NCBI GenBank assembly: GCA_947500415.1
Contig: CANMRT010000003.1
Coordinates: 124,001-188,000, forward strand
DNA length: 64,000 bases
Source: an uncultured Roseicyclus sp.
Lineage (GTDB): Bacteria; Pseudomonadota; Alphaproteobacteria; Rhodobacterales; Rhodobacteraceae
Reading direction: 5' to 3'
Part shown: one piece after another, positions 18,313-30,432 of the stretch
Layout: each line of letters opens with the position of its first letter
Numbering within the stretch: position 1 is the stretch's first letter
Notes under the pieces: generated by a model
Databases searched by the model: none
What the model was told of the DNA's origin: nothing
What the model saw: only the letters and a program-made list of their open reading frames with translations
Made by a program: the position numbers and the translations under genes

Positions 18313-18342
18313 TGAACGTAGTTCATTTTTGAACATCGTTCA
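18313..18342. promoter_or_regulatory. Twin palindromic operator
   Basis: TGAACGTAGTTCA (18313-18325) and TGAACATCGTTCA (18330-18342) are two perfect TGAAC-N3-GTTCA palindromes, 17 bp centre to centre, in front of the membrane-protein gene at 17681-18280. Two dimer sites at this spacing fit a TetR-like repressor. The alphaproteobacterial LexA box (GTTC-N7-GTTC) does not fit this spacing. Confidence 0.65.
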
Positions 18343-18375
18343 AAATGACGTTGCGTCAGAAAAGAGGATTATGGG

Positions 18376-18726
18376 TCAGTCCACATCCCAGATGTCGTCA
18401 TCAGGCATCTGCCCGACCGACATCCAATCCGCACGGATACGCGCGACACGGCTGTCGCCCCAGGTGCGGAATACAAGATTGAAGCCTTTGCGCGTGATCT
18501 TCTCGGCGCGCAGATCGGCGCGTTGGTTGGTGTCCCCGCCCGTATCCCACATCGAAATGGCGACATGCACCATCGGCGGTTCACGGTAGGTTTCCGTAAA
18601 CTCCACCTTCGTCACCGTTTCCCGCGGCCCCTCCCCCGACCACATCGGGCCGTTGTTGGAGAAGTCAGAAAACATGACATTCGACCCCTGGTCGATCGCT
18701 ATGGAATTGGATTGAAAACGTTTCAT
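18376..18726 (-). CDS. H-type lectin domain protein
   Basis: A 116-residue protein that is essentially one H-type lectin domain, the small beta-sandwich known from snail agglutinins and Dictyostelium discoidins. Matching features are the beta strands ETVTKVEFTETY, PPMVHVAISMWD, FNLVFRTWGDSRVARIRADWM, and a C-terminal acidic tail (MPDDDIWDVD). There is no signal peptide, so it is either cytoplasmic or exported by a non-Sec route. It sits 154 bases after the atpC stop and beyond the atp terminator, so it is probably expressed on its own. Ligand unknown. Confidence 0.75.
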   Translation of the reverse strand: MKRFQSNSIAIDQGSNVMFSDFSNNGPMWSGEGPRETVTKVEFTETYREPPMVHVAISMWDTGGDTNQRADLRAEKITRKGFNLVFRTWGDSRVARIRADWMSVGQMPDDDIWDVD

Positions 18727-18827
18727 GGCACAGACGACTAAACTCTTAATTGGCTTTTAAGCCGAAATCCGCGGCGATGTTGAGGAAAAAGAAAGGCAGG
18801 GCCACGCGAATTGACGATCCGCTCATG

Positions 18828-18858
18828 AAAAAGGCCCCCGACGATGCGCCGAGGGCCT
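18828..18858 (-). terminator. Terminator of the atp operon
   Basis: On the minus strand GGCCCTCGGCG-CATCG-TCGGGGGCC is followed by TTTTT, 23 bases after the atpC stop. A strong Rho-independent terminator ending the F1 ATP synthase transcript. Confidence 0.85.
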
Positions 18859-18880
18859 TGAGAAATGCTTTGATCGCGGT

Positions 18881-19279
18881 TCAGCGCCCGACGATTGAGT
18901 CCAGCGTCGCTGTCAGATCAGCGTGGTATTTCGCCGCCGCATCAGCCGCCGCGTCGCTCGCATCAGCCTTCTTGGCCTCAGAGGCCGAGATCAGCTCTTC
19001 AACCAGCTCGCCTGTGACTTCCTCGATGGGCATCGCGCGTTCGGCCAGGATCGTGGCCGAAGGGCCTGCGACATCGGCAAAACCACCAGTCACGAAGTAC
19101 GATTTCTCGCCATCTGCACCGGACACCTTCAGCACGCCGGGGCGCAATGTGGTGATCATCGGCGCGTGGTCGGGCATTGCGGTCAGGTCGCCATCGGCGC
19201 CGGGGATCTGAACCTCGGACACTTCCATGGACGCCAAGCGGCGCTCAGGGCTGACAAGATCGAATTGCATGGTTGCCAT
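18881..19279 (-). CDS. atpC: ATP synthase epsilon subunit
   Basis: Rotor subunit of F1 linking gamma to the c-ring and regulating ATP hydrolysis. The 132-residue protein begins with the N-terminal beta-sandwich ([44 protein letters not shown] is the conserved loop region split here by the reader) and ends in a short Ala-rich helical region ([19 protein letters not shown]). Two adjacent ATGs exist (19282 and 19279); the second is better spaced from GGAGG. It is the last gene of atpHAGDC. Confidence 0.93.
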   Translation of the reverse strand: MATMQFDLVSPERRLASMEVSEVQIPGADGDLTAMPDHAPMITTLRPGVLKVSGADGEKSYFVTGGFADVAGPSATILAERAMPIEEVTGELVEELISASEAKKADASDAAADAAAKYHADLTATLDSIVGR

Positions 19280-19334
19280 CATGGCCTCCGGTTTTCAGTT
19301 TCAGATGGCGGGGCTTTGCGGCCCCACCCCTGGA

Positions 19335-21655
<2,321 letters not shown>

Positions 21656-21683
21656 ATGCCACTCCCCTCAAATCAAGGTCGGA

Positions 21684-23219
21684 TCAGGCGAAATCAGCCG
21701 CGAAAGCGTCGAGCACGGCTTTGATCTTGTCCGCAGCCTCACCCTTCACCTTCGGATCTTCCGCAGTGATCCAGTCCAGCAGATCCTGGTGCTTGGAGCG
21801 CAGGAAGCTCAGCAGACCCTGCTCGAACCGGCCCACATCACCAACCGGCAGATCGTCGAGGTAGCCGTTGGTGCCCGCGAAGATCACGCAGACAATCTCG
21901 GCATTCGACAGCGGCGAATACTGCGGCTGCTTCATCAGCTCCGTCAGACGCGCACCACGGTTCAGCAAGCGCTGGGTCGAGGCATCAAGATCCGAGCCGA
22001 ACTGCGCGAACGCGGCCATCTCACGATACTGCGCCAGCTCCAGCTTCACGGGGCCAGCAACCGACTTCATCGCGTTGGTCTGTGCGGCAGAGCCCACACG
22101 AGACACCGACAGACCGGTGTTCACTGCAGGGCGAATACCCTGGAAGAACAATTCCGTCTCAAGGAAGATCTGACCATCGGTGATCGAGATCACGTTGGTC
22201 GGAATAAACGCCGAAACGTCACCACCCTGCGTTTCAATCACGGGCAGAGCCGTCAAGGAGCCTGCGCCATTGTCTTCGTTCAGCTTCGCAGACCGCTCCA
22301 GCAGACGCGAGTGCAGGTAGAAAACGTCACCAGGATAGGCTTCGCGGCCGGGCGGGCGACGCAGAAGCAAGGACATCTGGCGATAGGACACGGCCTGCTT
22401 GGACAGGTCATCATAGATGATCAGCGCGTGCTTGCCGTTGTCGCGAAAATACTCGGCCATTGCGGTCGCGGCGTAGGGGGCCAGGAACTGCATCGGCGCG
22501 GGGTCGGAGGCGGTTGCGGCCACAACGATCGAATATTCGCTCGCCCCGGTCTCTTCCAGCTTCTTCACCAGCTGTGCCACGGTCGACCGCTTCTGACCCA
22601 CGGCCACGTAGATGCAGTAGAGCTTCTGGCTCTCATCCGTTGCGGCGTCGTTGTAGGTCTTCTGGTTCAGCATCGTGTCGAGCGCCACGGCAGTCTTGCC
22701 GGTCTGACGGTCGCCAATGATCAGCTCGCGCTGGCCGCGGCCAATTGGGATCATCGCGTCGATGGCTTTCAGGCCCGTCGCCATCGGCTCATGCACCGAT
22801 TTACGCGGGATGATGCCGGGCGCTTTCACATCGGCCACGCGACGCTCTTCCGCCTCAACGGCCCCTTTGCCGTCCAGCGGGTTGCCCAGACCGTCCACAA
22901 CACGGCCCAACAGGCCCATGCCCGCAGGCACGTCCACGATGGAGTTGGTGCGCTTGACGGTGTCGCCTTCTTTAATCTCGCGGTCGGTGCCGAAGATCAC
23001 GACACCCACGTTGTCGGATTCCAGGTTCAGGGCCATGCCCTGAATGCCGCCGGGGAATTCGACCATCTCACCGGCCTGAACATTGTCGAGGCCGTAGACG
23101 CGGGCAATACCGTCACCCACCGACAGAACCCGGCCGACTTCAGCGACCTGCGCGTCCTGACCAAAGGATTTGATCTGCTCCTTGAGGATCTGAGAAATCT
23201 CAGCTGCTTGGATCGCCAT
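21684..23219 (-). CDS. atpA: ATP synthase alpha subunit
   Basis: Non-catalytic nucleotide-binding subunit of F1, 511 residues. P-loop GDRQTGKT (169-176), conserved '[16 protein letters not shown]', '[34 protein letters not shown]' (partly quoted elsewhere as a family signature) and the arginine-finger region [10 protein letters not shown]. It starts one base before the atpH stop region, with the two genes separated by a single base. Confidence 0.98.
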   Translation of the reverse strand: MAIQAAEISQILKEQIKSFGQDAQVAEVGRVLSVGDGIARVYGLDNVQAGEMVEFPGGIQGMALNLESDNVGVVIFGTDREIKEGDTVKRTNSIVDVPAGMGLLGRVVDGLGNPLDGKGAVEAEERRVADVKAPGIIPRKSVHEPMATGLKAIDAMIPIGRGQRELIIGDRQTGKTAVALDTMLNQKTYNDAATDESQKLYCIYVAVGQKRSTVAQLVKKLEETGASEYSIVVAATASDPAPMQFLAPYAATAMAEYFRDNGKHALIIYDDLSKQAVSYRQMSLLLRRPPGREAYPGDVFYLHSRLLERSAKLNEDNGAGSLTALPVIETQGGDVSAFIPTNVISITDGQIFLETELFFQGIRPAVNTGLSVSRVGSAAQTNAMKSVAGPVKLELAQYREMAAFAQFGSDLDASTQRLLNRGARLTELMKQPQYSPLSNAEIVCVIFAGTNGYLDDLPVGDVGRFEQGLLSFLRSKHQDLLDWITAEDPKVKGEAADKIKAVLDAFAADFA

Positions 23220-23220
23220 G

Positions 23221-23781
23221 TTATCCGACCTCTTTCATCGTGTTCTGGAGTGCGTTGAGCTTGGAGCGGATCGACGTGTCGATCATCTTCGAGCCAACTT
23301 TAACAACAAGACCGCCAATGATGTTCTCATCGACGGTCGCTTTCAGATTGATCGACTTGCCCACCTGCGCCTTCAGCGACTTGGTCAGCTTGTCCATCTG
23401 CGTTTTCGTAAGGGCCTTGGCCGAAACCACTTCAGCCGTCACTTCACCCTTGTGGTCCGCAATCTTCGCGCGCAGCTCGGCCAGAAGGGCGGGCAGCACA
23501 AAGAGGCGGCGCTTGGACGCCATCAGGCGCAGCGAGTTTCCGGTGATTGCGTTCAGACCCATCTTGTCGGCCACACCACCGATAGCGGCTGCGGTTTCAT
23601 CGCGTCCGTAGATTGGCGAATGGATCAGGTCGCGCAATTCGGCGCTGTCGGCCAATGCGGCGTCGAGGGCATCAATGTCGGATTCCAGCGCGGGGAGCGC
23701 CTTTTCCTCAGACGCCAATTCAAACATTGCGGTCGCATACCGCGCAGCAATGCCGGTCGAGATCGAAGCTGGTTCGCTCAC
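23221..23781 (-). CDS. atpH: ATP synthase delta subunit
   Basis: Stator subunit joining F1 to the b subunits, 186 residues. Family features are the N-terminal '[20 protein letters not shown]' helix and the C-terminal '[31 protein letters not shown]' segment typical of OSCP/delta. The frame is open up to 23901, but the added residues do not resemble the family; GTG at 23781 (GTGAGCGAACC, preceded by AAGGGG) is the likely start. First gene of the F1 operon. The F0 genes are not in the window, as usual in Rhodobacteraceae. Confidence 0.93.
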   Translation of the reverse strand: MSEPASISTGIAARYATAMFELASEEKALPALESDIDALDAALADSAELRDLIHSPIYGRDETAAAIGGVADKMGLNAITGNSLRLMASKRRLFVLPALLAELRAKIADHKGEVTAEVVSAKALTKTQMDKLTKSLKAQVGKSINLKATVDENIIGGLVVKVGSKMIDTSIRSKLNALQNTMKEVG

Positions 23782-23921
23782 GAAGACCCCTTTCGTATAC
23801 GTCGCGCCCGAAAGGCGCGCTCCATTTGGACGTGTGCCCGGGTCGGTTGGCAGCGACGCTGTCCCCGGGCAATCCCTGTCGTGACGGCGCGGTGCCATCA
23901 CTCCCCTGTGAATTCGGGCGG

Positions 23922-23950
23922 GGTGTAGCAGAGGGTTCGGGATGCTGCAA
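23922..23950 (-). promoter_or_regulatory. Candidate promoter of the atp operon
   Basis: On the minus strand TTGCAG (23950-23945) and TACACC (23927-23922) are separated by exactly 17 bases, about 140 bases before the atpH GTG. Spacing is ideal and hexamers are reasonable. Not tested. Confidence 0.4.
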
Positions 23951-24211
23951 CAGGGTGTGCGAAACCCCCTTCAGGTTGAATAACGCCTTATTTCAAAGGC
24001 TTACCCGCACATTACGGCGCTGCGGCGGTTTGCCCGTGCCCCCGGTGCGGCACAATGGCTCGATTCTTGGCCGGTTTAGATGCTGAAGGCCATGATGATG
24101 CTTCCTTGCAAATTACGCGAAATCCCGCGTCTGGACGCGAATTTCACGCTCCTCCGCGACGGAAATACCGACCTTGGCCGTGCAACTCATATCCAGAAAA
24201 CGGAGGCTATC
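23951..24211. other. Non-coding stretch between atp and YHYH genes
   Basis: Divergent intergenic region. No gene supported: short frames that continue into the YHYH reading frame lack ribosome sites. A GGAGG four bases before the ATG at 24212 fixes the start of the following gene. Nothing else recognised. Confidence 0.4.
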
Positions 24212-24967
24212 ATGAAGACACTCAGCACAACACTTGCTCTGGCCCTTCTGAGCAGCGGTGCGGCAAGCGCACATGTGGCGATCACCGTCGAAGGCGACCA
24301 ACGCTGCATCACGTCTGACGGCGTACCCGACCACGAAACCGGACCCTGGCGCGCAGGCGCATCGGTTGAGGTGCAGGACCACGCGTTTTGCATGGATGCA
24401 ACGCCCGAGCGCACCGGTGAGATCACCCAAAATGTCCGCATATCAGGCATCACATTGACCGGTATTCCGCTTCGCCCGGGAACGGCGGAGTTTTACGATC
24501 CCACCACTGAGCGTGGCTATTCGCGCGACCGCTCCTCTGGCTGGAACGTCGAGGGCTTGAGCGGCCTCGTCATGGATGCGCAGAACGCCCACGTGGATGG
24601 AAGCGGCATGTATCATTACCACGGCGTCCCGTCGGCAGTTGTCAGTGCACTGAATGGCACGCTATTCGGTTACGCTGCCGATGGGTTTGAAATTCATTAT
24701 GTGGGCGATCAGGCGCAATCCTCGTGGCAACTGCGCCCGGGCGAGCGTGCGTCCGGTCCGGGCGGTGTCCATGACGGGACTTACGTTCAGGATTACGAAT
24801 TTATCGAAGGGTCCGGCACCTTGGATGAATGCAACGGAGGCATGCTGGACGGCCGCTACGTTTACTTCGCCACCGACACCTTCCCGTTCTTCCCGCGCTG
24901 CTTCCTCGGCACGGTCTCAAGCGACTTTGGCGGGGGACGTCCGCCCCCTAGAAACAGCGGCGATTGA
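24212..24967 (+). CDS. Exported YHYH-domain protein
   Basis: A 251-residue secreted protein. Signal peptide residues 1-20 (LALALLSSGAASA|HVAI). The core carries the signature GMYHYHGVP (YHYH at 134-137), followed by FGYAADGFEIHYVG and VQDYEFIEGSGTLDECNGG, matching the YHYH domain family, whose biochemical role is not established (a metal-binding role is plausible from the paired histidines). Cysteines are present in the mature part, so disulfides are possible. The frame extends upstream to 24080, but ATG 24212 has GGAGG and a good signal sequence. Confidence 0.8.
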   Translation: MKTLSTTLALALLSSGAASAHVAITVEGDQRCITSDGVPDHETGPWRAGASVEVQDHAFCMDATPERTGEITQNVRISGITLTGIPLRPGTAEFYDPTTERGYSRDRSSGWNVEGLSGLVMDAQNAHVDGSGMYHYHGVPSAVVSALNGTLFGYAADGFEIHYVGDQAQSSWQLRPGERASGPGGVHDGTYVQDYEFIEGSGTLDECNGGMLDGRYVYFATDTFPFFPRCFLGTVSSDFGGGRPPPRNSGD

Positions 24968-25119
24968 TCGAAAGCCTATGGCAGGCCAATCGTCGGGCGC
25001 GGTCTATCGGTCTGCACCGGCCTAGGACCGTTTAATCACTAGGCCGCGACCCGCGCCATCGGCAATCGCAGGGGCCAATAGGGCCGTATGACCTGCCCCA
25101 CCGAAGTACGGAACACAGA

Positions 25120-25881
25120 TCAACGCGACACGTCCCGCCCCGACACACCCGCAGGCTGCGGCGCGCCTTCCAGCACACGCAAAGGCCGCTTCACCCGCTC
25201 CGCCAATCCCGGACGTGGTCGCGCGGGCACCCGTTTGGAGGCCTCCAACAAGATCACGCCGCCCGCCCGGCTCCGGCTGAGCTTGCCGCCGATCTTTTCC
25301 AGCATATCCGCCGATTTCAGCCAGAACCTCTTATGCGATGGCGGCGAGAACAACGCGGCCGCATGGCGTTCTGGCACGAAATCATGTCGCTTCAACTGCG
25401 CCTCCAATTGACCCAGTGAATAGGGCCGCCCAAAGCCAAACGGCGTCCCATCGCGCCGCGCCCACATGCCCGACCGGTTCGGCACAATGAACAACGCTCG
25501 CCCGCCCGGGGCCAACACGCGCTGGCATTCGTCCAATACCGCCGCCGGATGCTCGGAGGTCTCCACCCCATGCAAACACACCAGCTTGTCGGCACTTTCC
25601 GATTGCACCGGCCACAGGCTCTCCCGACACAGCGCCGCGACGTTGTCCAAACCCGCAGGCCAGGGCATCACCCCCTGCTCCCCCGGCATCAGCGCGATCA
25701 CTCGCCGCGCGTCAGCCATATAGGGACGCAACAATGGCAGCGCGAAGCCAAAGCCTACCACCGTCTGCCCCTTTGCGTCGGGCCACATCTTCAGCATCCG
25801 CTCACGCACCGCCTTCTGCGCGGTCCGCCCAAGCTGGGTGCGATAATAGAATTGCCGCAGGTCGAGAACGTCGAGATGCAT
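25120..25881 (-). CDS. Class I SAM-dependent methyltransferase
   Basis: A 253-residue protein with a methyltransferase fold. Motif I is [11 protein letters not shown] (residues 41-51), degenerate compared with GxGxG; the later segments [21 protein letters not shown] match motif IV-VI of methyltransferase type 11. A basic C-terminal tail ([19 protein letters not shown]) follows. It is divergent from gloB with 77 bases between, an arrangement I recall in other Rhodobacteraceae. Substrate unknown. Confidence 0.8.
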   Translation of the reverse strand: MHLDVLDLRQFYYRTQLGRTAQKAVRERMLKMWPDAKGQTVVGFGFALPLLRPYMADARRVIALMPGEQGVMPWPAGLDNVAALCRESLWPVQSESADKLVCLHGVETSEHPAAVLDECQRVLAPGGRALFIVPNRSGMWARRDGTPFGFGRPYSLGQLEAQLKRHDFVPERHAAALFSPPSHKRFWLKSADMLEKIGGKLSRSRAGGVILLEASKRVPARPRPGLAERVKRPLRVLEGAPQPAGVSGRDVSR

Positions 25882-25958
25882 ACACGTTTTCCGTTTGAAC
25901 CCCAGCGCACGTTGGCGCAGGCTTACTCCTCAAGATAACTTGCCCAAGGGGGATTACC

Positions 25959-26729
25959 ATGTCCGAGCCGCAGATCGTCACCATCCCGTGCCTGTCGGAC
26001 AACTACGCCTTCCTTTTGCATGACCCCGCCAGTGGTGAAACCGCCTGCATCGACGTCCCCGACCACGCGCCCATCGTAGCCGAGCTCGACGCCCGTGGCT
26101 GGACGCTTGGCCATATCCTCATCACCCACCACCACTGGGACCACGTCCAAGGCGTCGATGCCCTCAAAGCGGCCAAGGGCGGCAAGGTCTACGGTTGCGG
26201 CGCCGATGCCGCCCGCTTGCCCGCACTCGATGTGTCATTGGCCGAAGGCGACACCTTCACCATCGGAAACCACACCGTCGAAATCCTCGACGTCTCCGGC
26301 CATTGCGACAACCACCTCGCCTTCATCGTCCCCGGCGCCAACGCCGCTTTCACCGCCGACAGCCTTATGGCGCTCGGCTGCGGACGCCTGTTTGAGGGCA
26401 CGCCAGACCAGATGTGGGCCAGCCTCAGCAAACTCGCGGCCCTCCCGCCGGAGACTGTGATCTACTCCGGCCACGAATACACCACCTCCAACGCGCGGTT
26501 CGCCCACACCATTGAACCCGACAATCCCGCCCTTATATCCCGTATCCAATCGGTGGCCGCGGCCCGTGAAGCGGACCAACCCACCGTTCCCTCCACCCTG
26601 GCCGAGGAATTGGCCACCAACCCCTTCCTGCGCGCAGATGACCCTGTGGTTTCCGCAAATGTCGGCCTTCCCGGCGCGCCTGCGGCTGCGGTTTTCGCCG
26701 AAATCCGACGCCGCAAGGACAATTTCTAA
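25959..26729 (+). CDS. gloB: Hydroxyacylglutathione hydrolase (glyoxalase II)
   Basis: Hydrolyses S-D-lactoylglutathione to lactate and glutathione in methylglyoxal detoxification. The 256-residue metallo-beta-lactamase-fold protein has the metal site THHHWDH (56-62), further ligands in SGHCDNHLAF and AFTADSLM, and the C-terminal glyoxalase II region with 'IYSGHEYTTSNARFA' and 'NPFLRADD'. Start ATG has GGGGG five to nine bases upstream. Confidence 0.95.
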   Translation: MSEPQIVTIPCLSDNYAFLLHDPASGETACIDVPDHAPIVAELDARGWTLGHILITHHHWDHVQGVDALKAAKGGKVYGCGADAARLPALDVSLAEGDTFTIGNHTVEILDVSGHCDNHLAFIVPGANAAFTADSLMALGCGRLFEGTPDQMWASLSKLAALPPETVIYSGHEYTTSNARFAHTIEPDNPALISRIQSVAAAREADQPTVPSTLAEELATNPFLRADDPVVSANVGLPGAPAAAVFAEIRRRKDNF

Positions 26730-26779
26730 ACCTGACCCGCGTCCAGATCGCCTGAAAAACTGGCAACGACCGCCAAAAA

Positions 26780-26796
26780 CCCTAGATTTTGTAGGG
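26780..26796. other. Short hairpin upstream of clpA
   Basis: CCCTA-GATTTTG-TAGGG is a weak 5-bp hairpin 51 bases after gloB. The clpA leader (26797-26942) also contains CTTGAA at about 26846, resembling a heat-shock -35 box, but no matching -10 was found, so no promoter is called. Confidence 0.2.
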
Positions 26797-26942
26797 AAAT
26801 GGGCACGGCCCGCAAAAAGAACACGCGGCTTTGAACTGTTTTTCCTTGAAACCGCCGCGCGGAAAGCAAAACTTAATCTTATGAGGCCACGATCGAGCGG
26901 TGGCTTGCGCCCCCTCGACACGATGCGAAAGGAGCACGCGAC

Positions 26943-29279
<2,337 letters not shown>

Positions 29280-29301
29280 CCCGATACGGACCAGAGCCAT
29301 T

Positions 29302-29333
29302 GGGGCCGACGACGCAAGTTGTCGGCCCCTTTT
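29302..29333 (+). terminator. Terminator of clpA
   Basis: GGGGCCGAC/GTCGGCCCC (29302-29310 with 29321-29329), extended by three inner pairs to a GCAA tetraloop, is followed by TTTT. It ends clpA transcription 22 bases after the stop. Confidence 0.85.
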
Positions 29334-29351
29334 CATGGGCTCCGTCAGTGA

Positions 29352-29410
29352 TTGACAAAAGTCTGCTCAGTTGGACGCATTTTTTCGAAAAAATCTGCTC
29401 AGATGAACGC
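29352..29410 (+). promoter_or_regulatory. Promoter-like region with direct repeats
   Basis: A consensus TTGACA (29352-29357) is followed 17 bases later by ACGCAT. Overlapping it, TCTGCTCAGTTGGACGC (29362-29378) recurs as TCTGCTCAGATGAACGC (29394-29410) with two mismatches and a 32-base period, flanking the palindrome TTTTTTCGAAAAAA. The repeats could bind a regulator on one face of the helix. Confidence 0.35.
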
Positions 29411-29422
29411 TTCTCCGTTCAC

Positions 29423-30379
29423 GTGAACGGACTCCTTCTCGCCACCACTCTTCTGTTTTTCGCGACATCCGCCCGCGCTGACGACCCGTTGCAGCTGCAT
29501 TTTCCCGTCGATTGCGCGCTTGGCGAAACCTGTATGATTCAACAGGCCATGGATCGCGATCACGGCCCCGAAGCGCGAGATTTTCGTTGCGGGCCACAGA
29601 CTTACGATGAACACCAAGGCACCGATATCCGTCTGCCGGACCTTGAAGCATTGGCCCAAAACGTCCCCGTCCTCGCCGCAGCCCCCGGCACAGTCCTTGG
29701 CGTCCGAAATAGCGTCCCCGACACCGGGATCGGCGGCTTCCCCGAGGGTCAGGATTGCGGAAATGGCGTTGTCTTGGACCACGGAAACGGCTGGCAAACC
29801 CAGTACTGCCACCTCGCTCAGGGCTCCGTTTCCGTGGTGAGCGGTGATACAGTCAACGCCCGCCAACCCATTGGCACCATTGGATTTTCAGGTCGAACAG
29901 AATTCCCTCACCTGCACCTGTCGGTCCGCGAAAACGGCGCCCACGTCGACCCGTTCGACCCAGCCCAGACCGATACTTGCGCCATAGACGGGCCGTCCCT
30001 TTGGATCGACGACATCACCTTGCCCGCAGGCGGCATTCTCAGCGCTGGCTTCGCTTCAGCCGTGCCCGACTTCGCCGACATCCGGGCAGGAACAGCCGAC
30101 GCTGAAACCCTTCCCTCCGACGGGGATGCCCTTGTTTTATGGGGATTTTTCTACGGTGCCCGCGATGGCGACATGGCGACCCTCACCATTGCCGCCCCCG
30201 ATGGAACCGAATGGCACACACAATCGGTAGACCTCGACCGCACCCAGGCTCAGCTCTTCCGCGCTTCAGGCCGCCGCATCCGTGCGCCGCTCGATCCAGG
30301 TCTCTATACTGGCACTGTCACCTTGATCCGCGACGGCCAAGCCCTTGATACATTGGAAATTTCCATCCCCGTCACGTAA
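29423..30379 (+). CDS. Exported M23-family metallopeptidase
   Basis: A 318-residue periplasmic LytM/M23 protein. From GTG 29423 the product begins with a signal peptide (MNGLLLATTLLFFATSARA|DD). The zinc site is split as in the family: HQGTDIRLP and FPHLHLSVRENG; conserved LDHGNGWQTQYCHLAQGSV lies between. A C-terminal beta domain (~200-318) has no clear match. Cysteines in the mature part are numerous. The frame is open to 29276, inside clpA, but the clpA terminator excludes that start. Likely cleaves peptidoglycan cross-links or is an inactive activator of amidases. Confidence 0.85.
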   Translation: MNGLLLATTLLFFATSARADDPLQLHFPVDCALGETCMIQQAMDRDHGPEARDFRCGPQTYDEHQGTDIRLPDLEALAQNVPVLAAAPGTVLGVRNSVPDTGIGGFPEGQDCGNGVVLDHGNGWQTQYCHLAQGSVSVVSGDTVNARQPIGTIGFSGRTEFPHLHLSVRENGAHVDPFDPAQTDTCAIDGPSLWIDDITLPAGGILSAGFASAVPDFADIRAGTADAETLPSDGDALVLWGFFYGARDGDMATLTIAAPDGTEWHTQSVDLDRTQAQLFRASGRRIRAPLDPGLYTGTVTLIRDGQALDTLEISIPVT

Positions 30380-30405
30380 TCTGCGAGGAAGGCCCTTTGG
30401 CCTGA

Positions 30406-30432
30406 GGAGCGATTTACAAACCTCATCGCTCC
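30406..30432. terminator. Hairpin between convergent genes
   Basis: GGAGCGAT (30406-30413) and ATCGCTCC (30425-30432) form a perfect 8-bp inverted repeat that contains the stop of the OmpA-domain gene. No T-tract; possible weak bidirectional terminator. Confidence 0.25.

Noticed and set aside
18313-18342. LexA (SOS) box
   Set aside because: The alphaproteobacterial box GTTC-N7-GTTC does not fit; half-sites are 13 apart as direct repeats, and the palindromes have 3-base centres.
26797-26942. Heat-shock promoter before clpA
   Set aside because: A CTTGAA is present but no CCCCAT-like -10 at 13-17 bases could be found.
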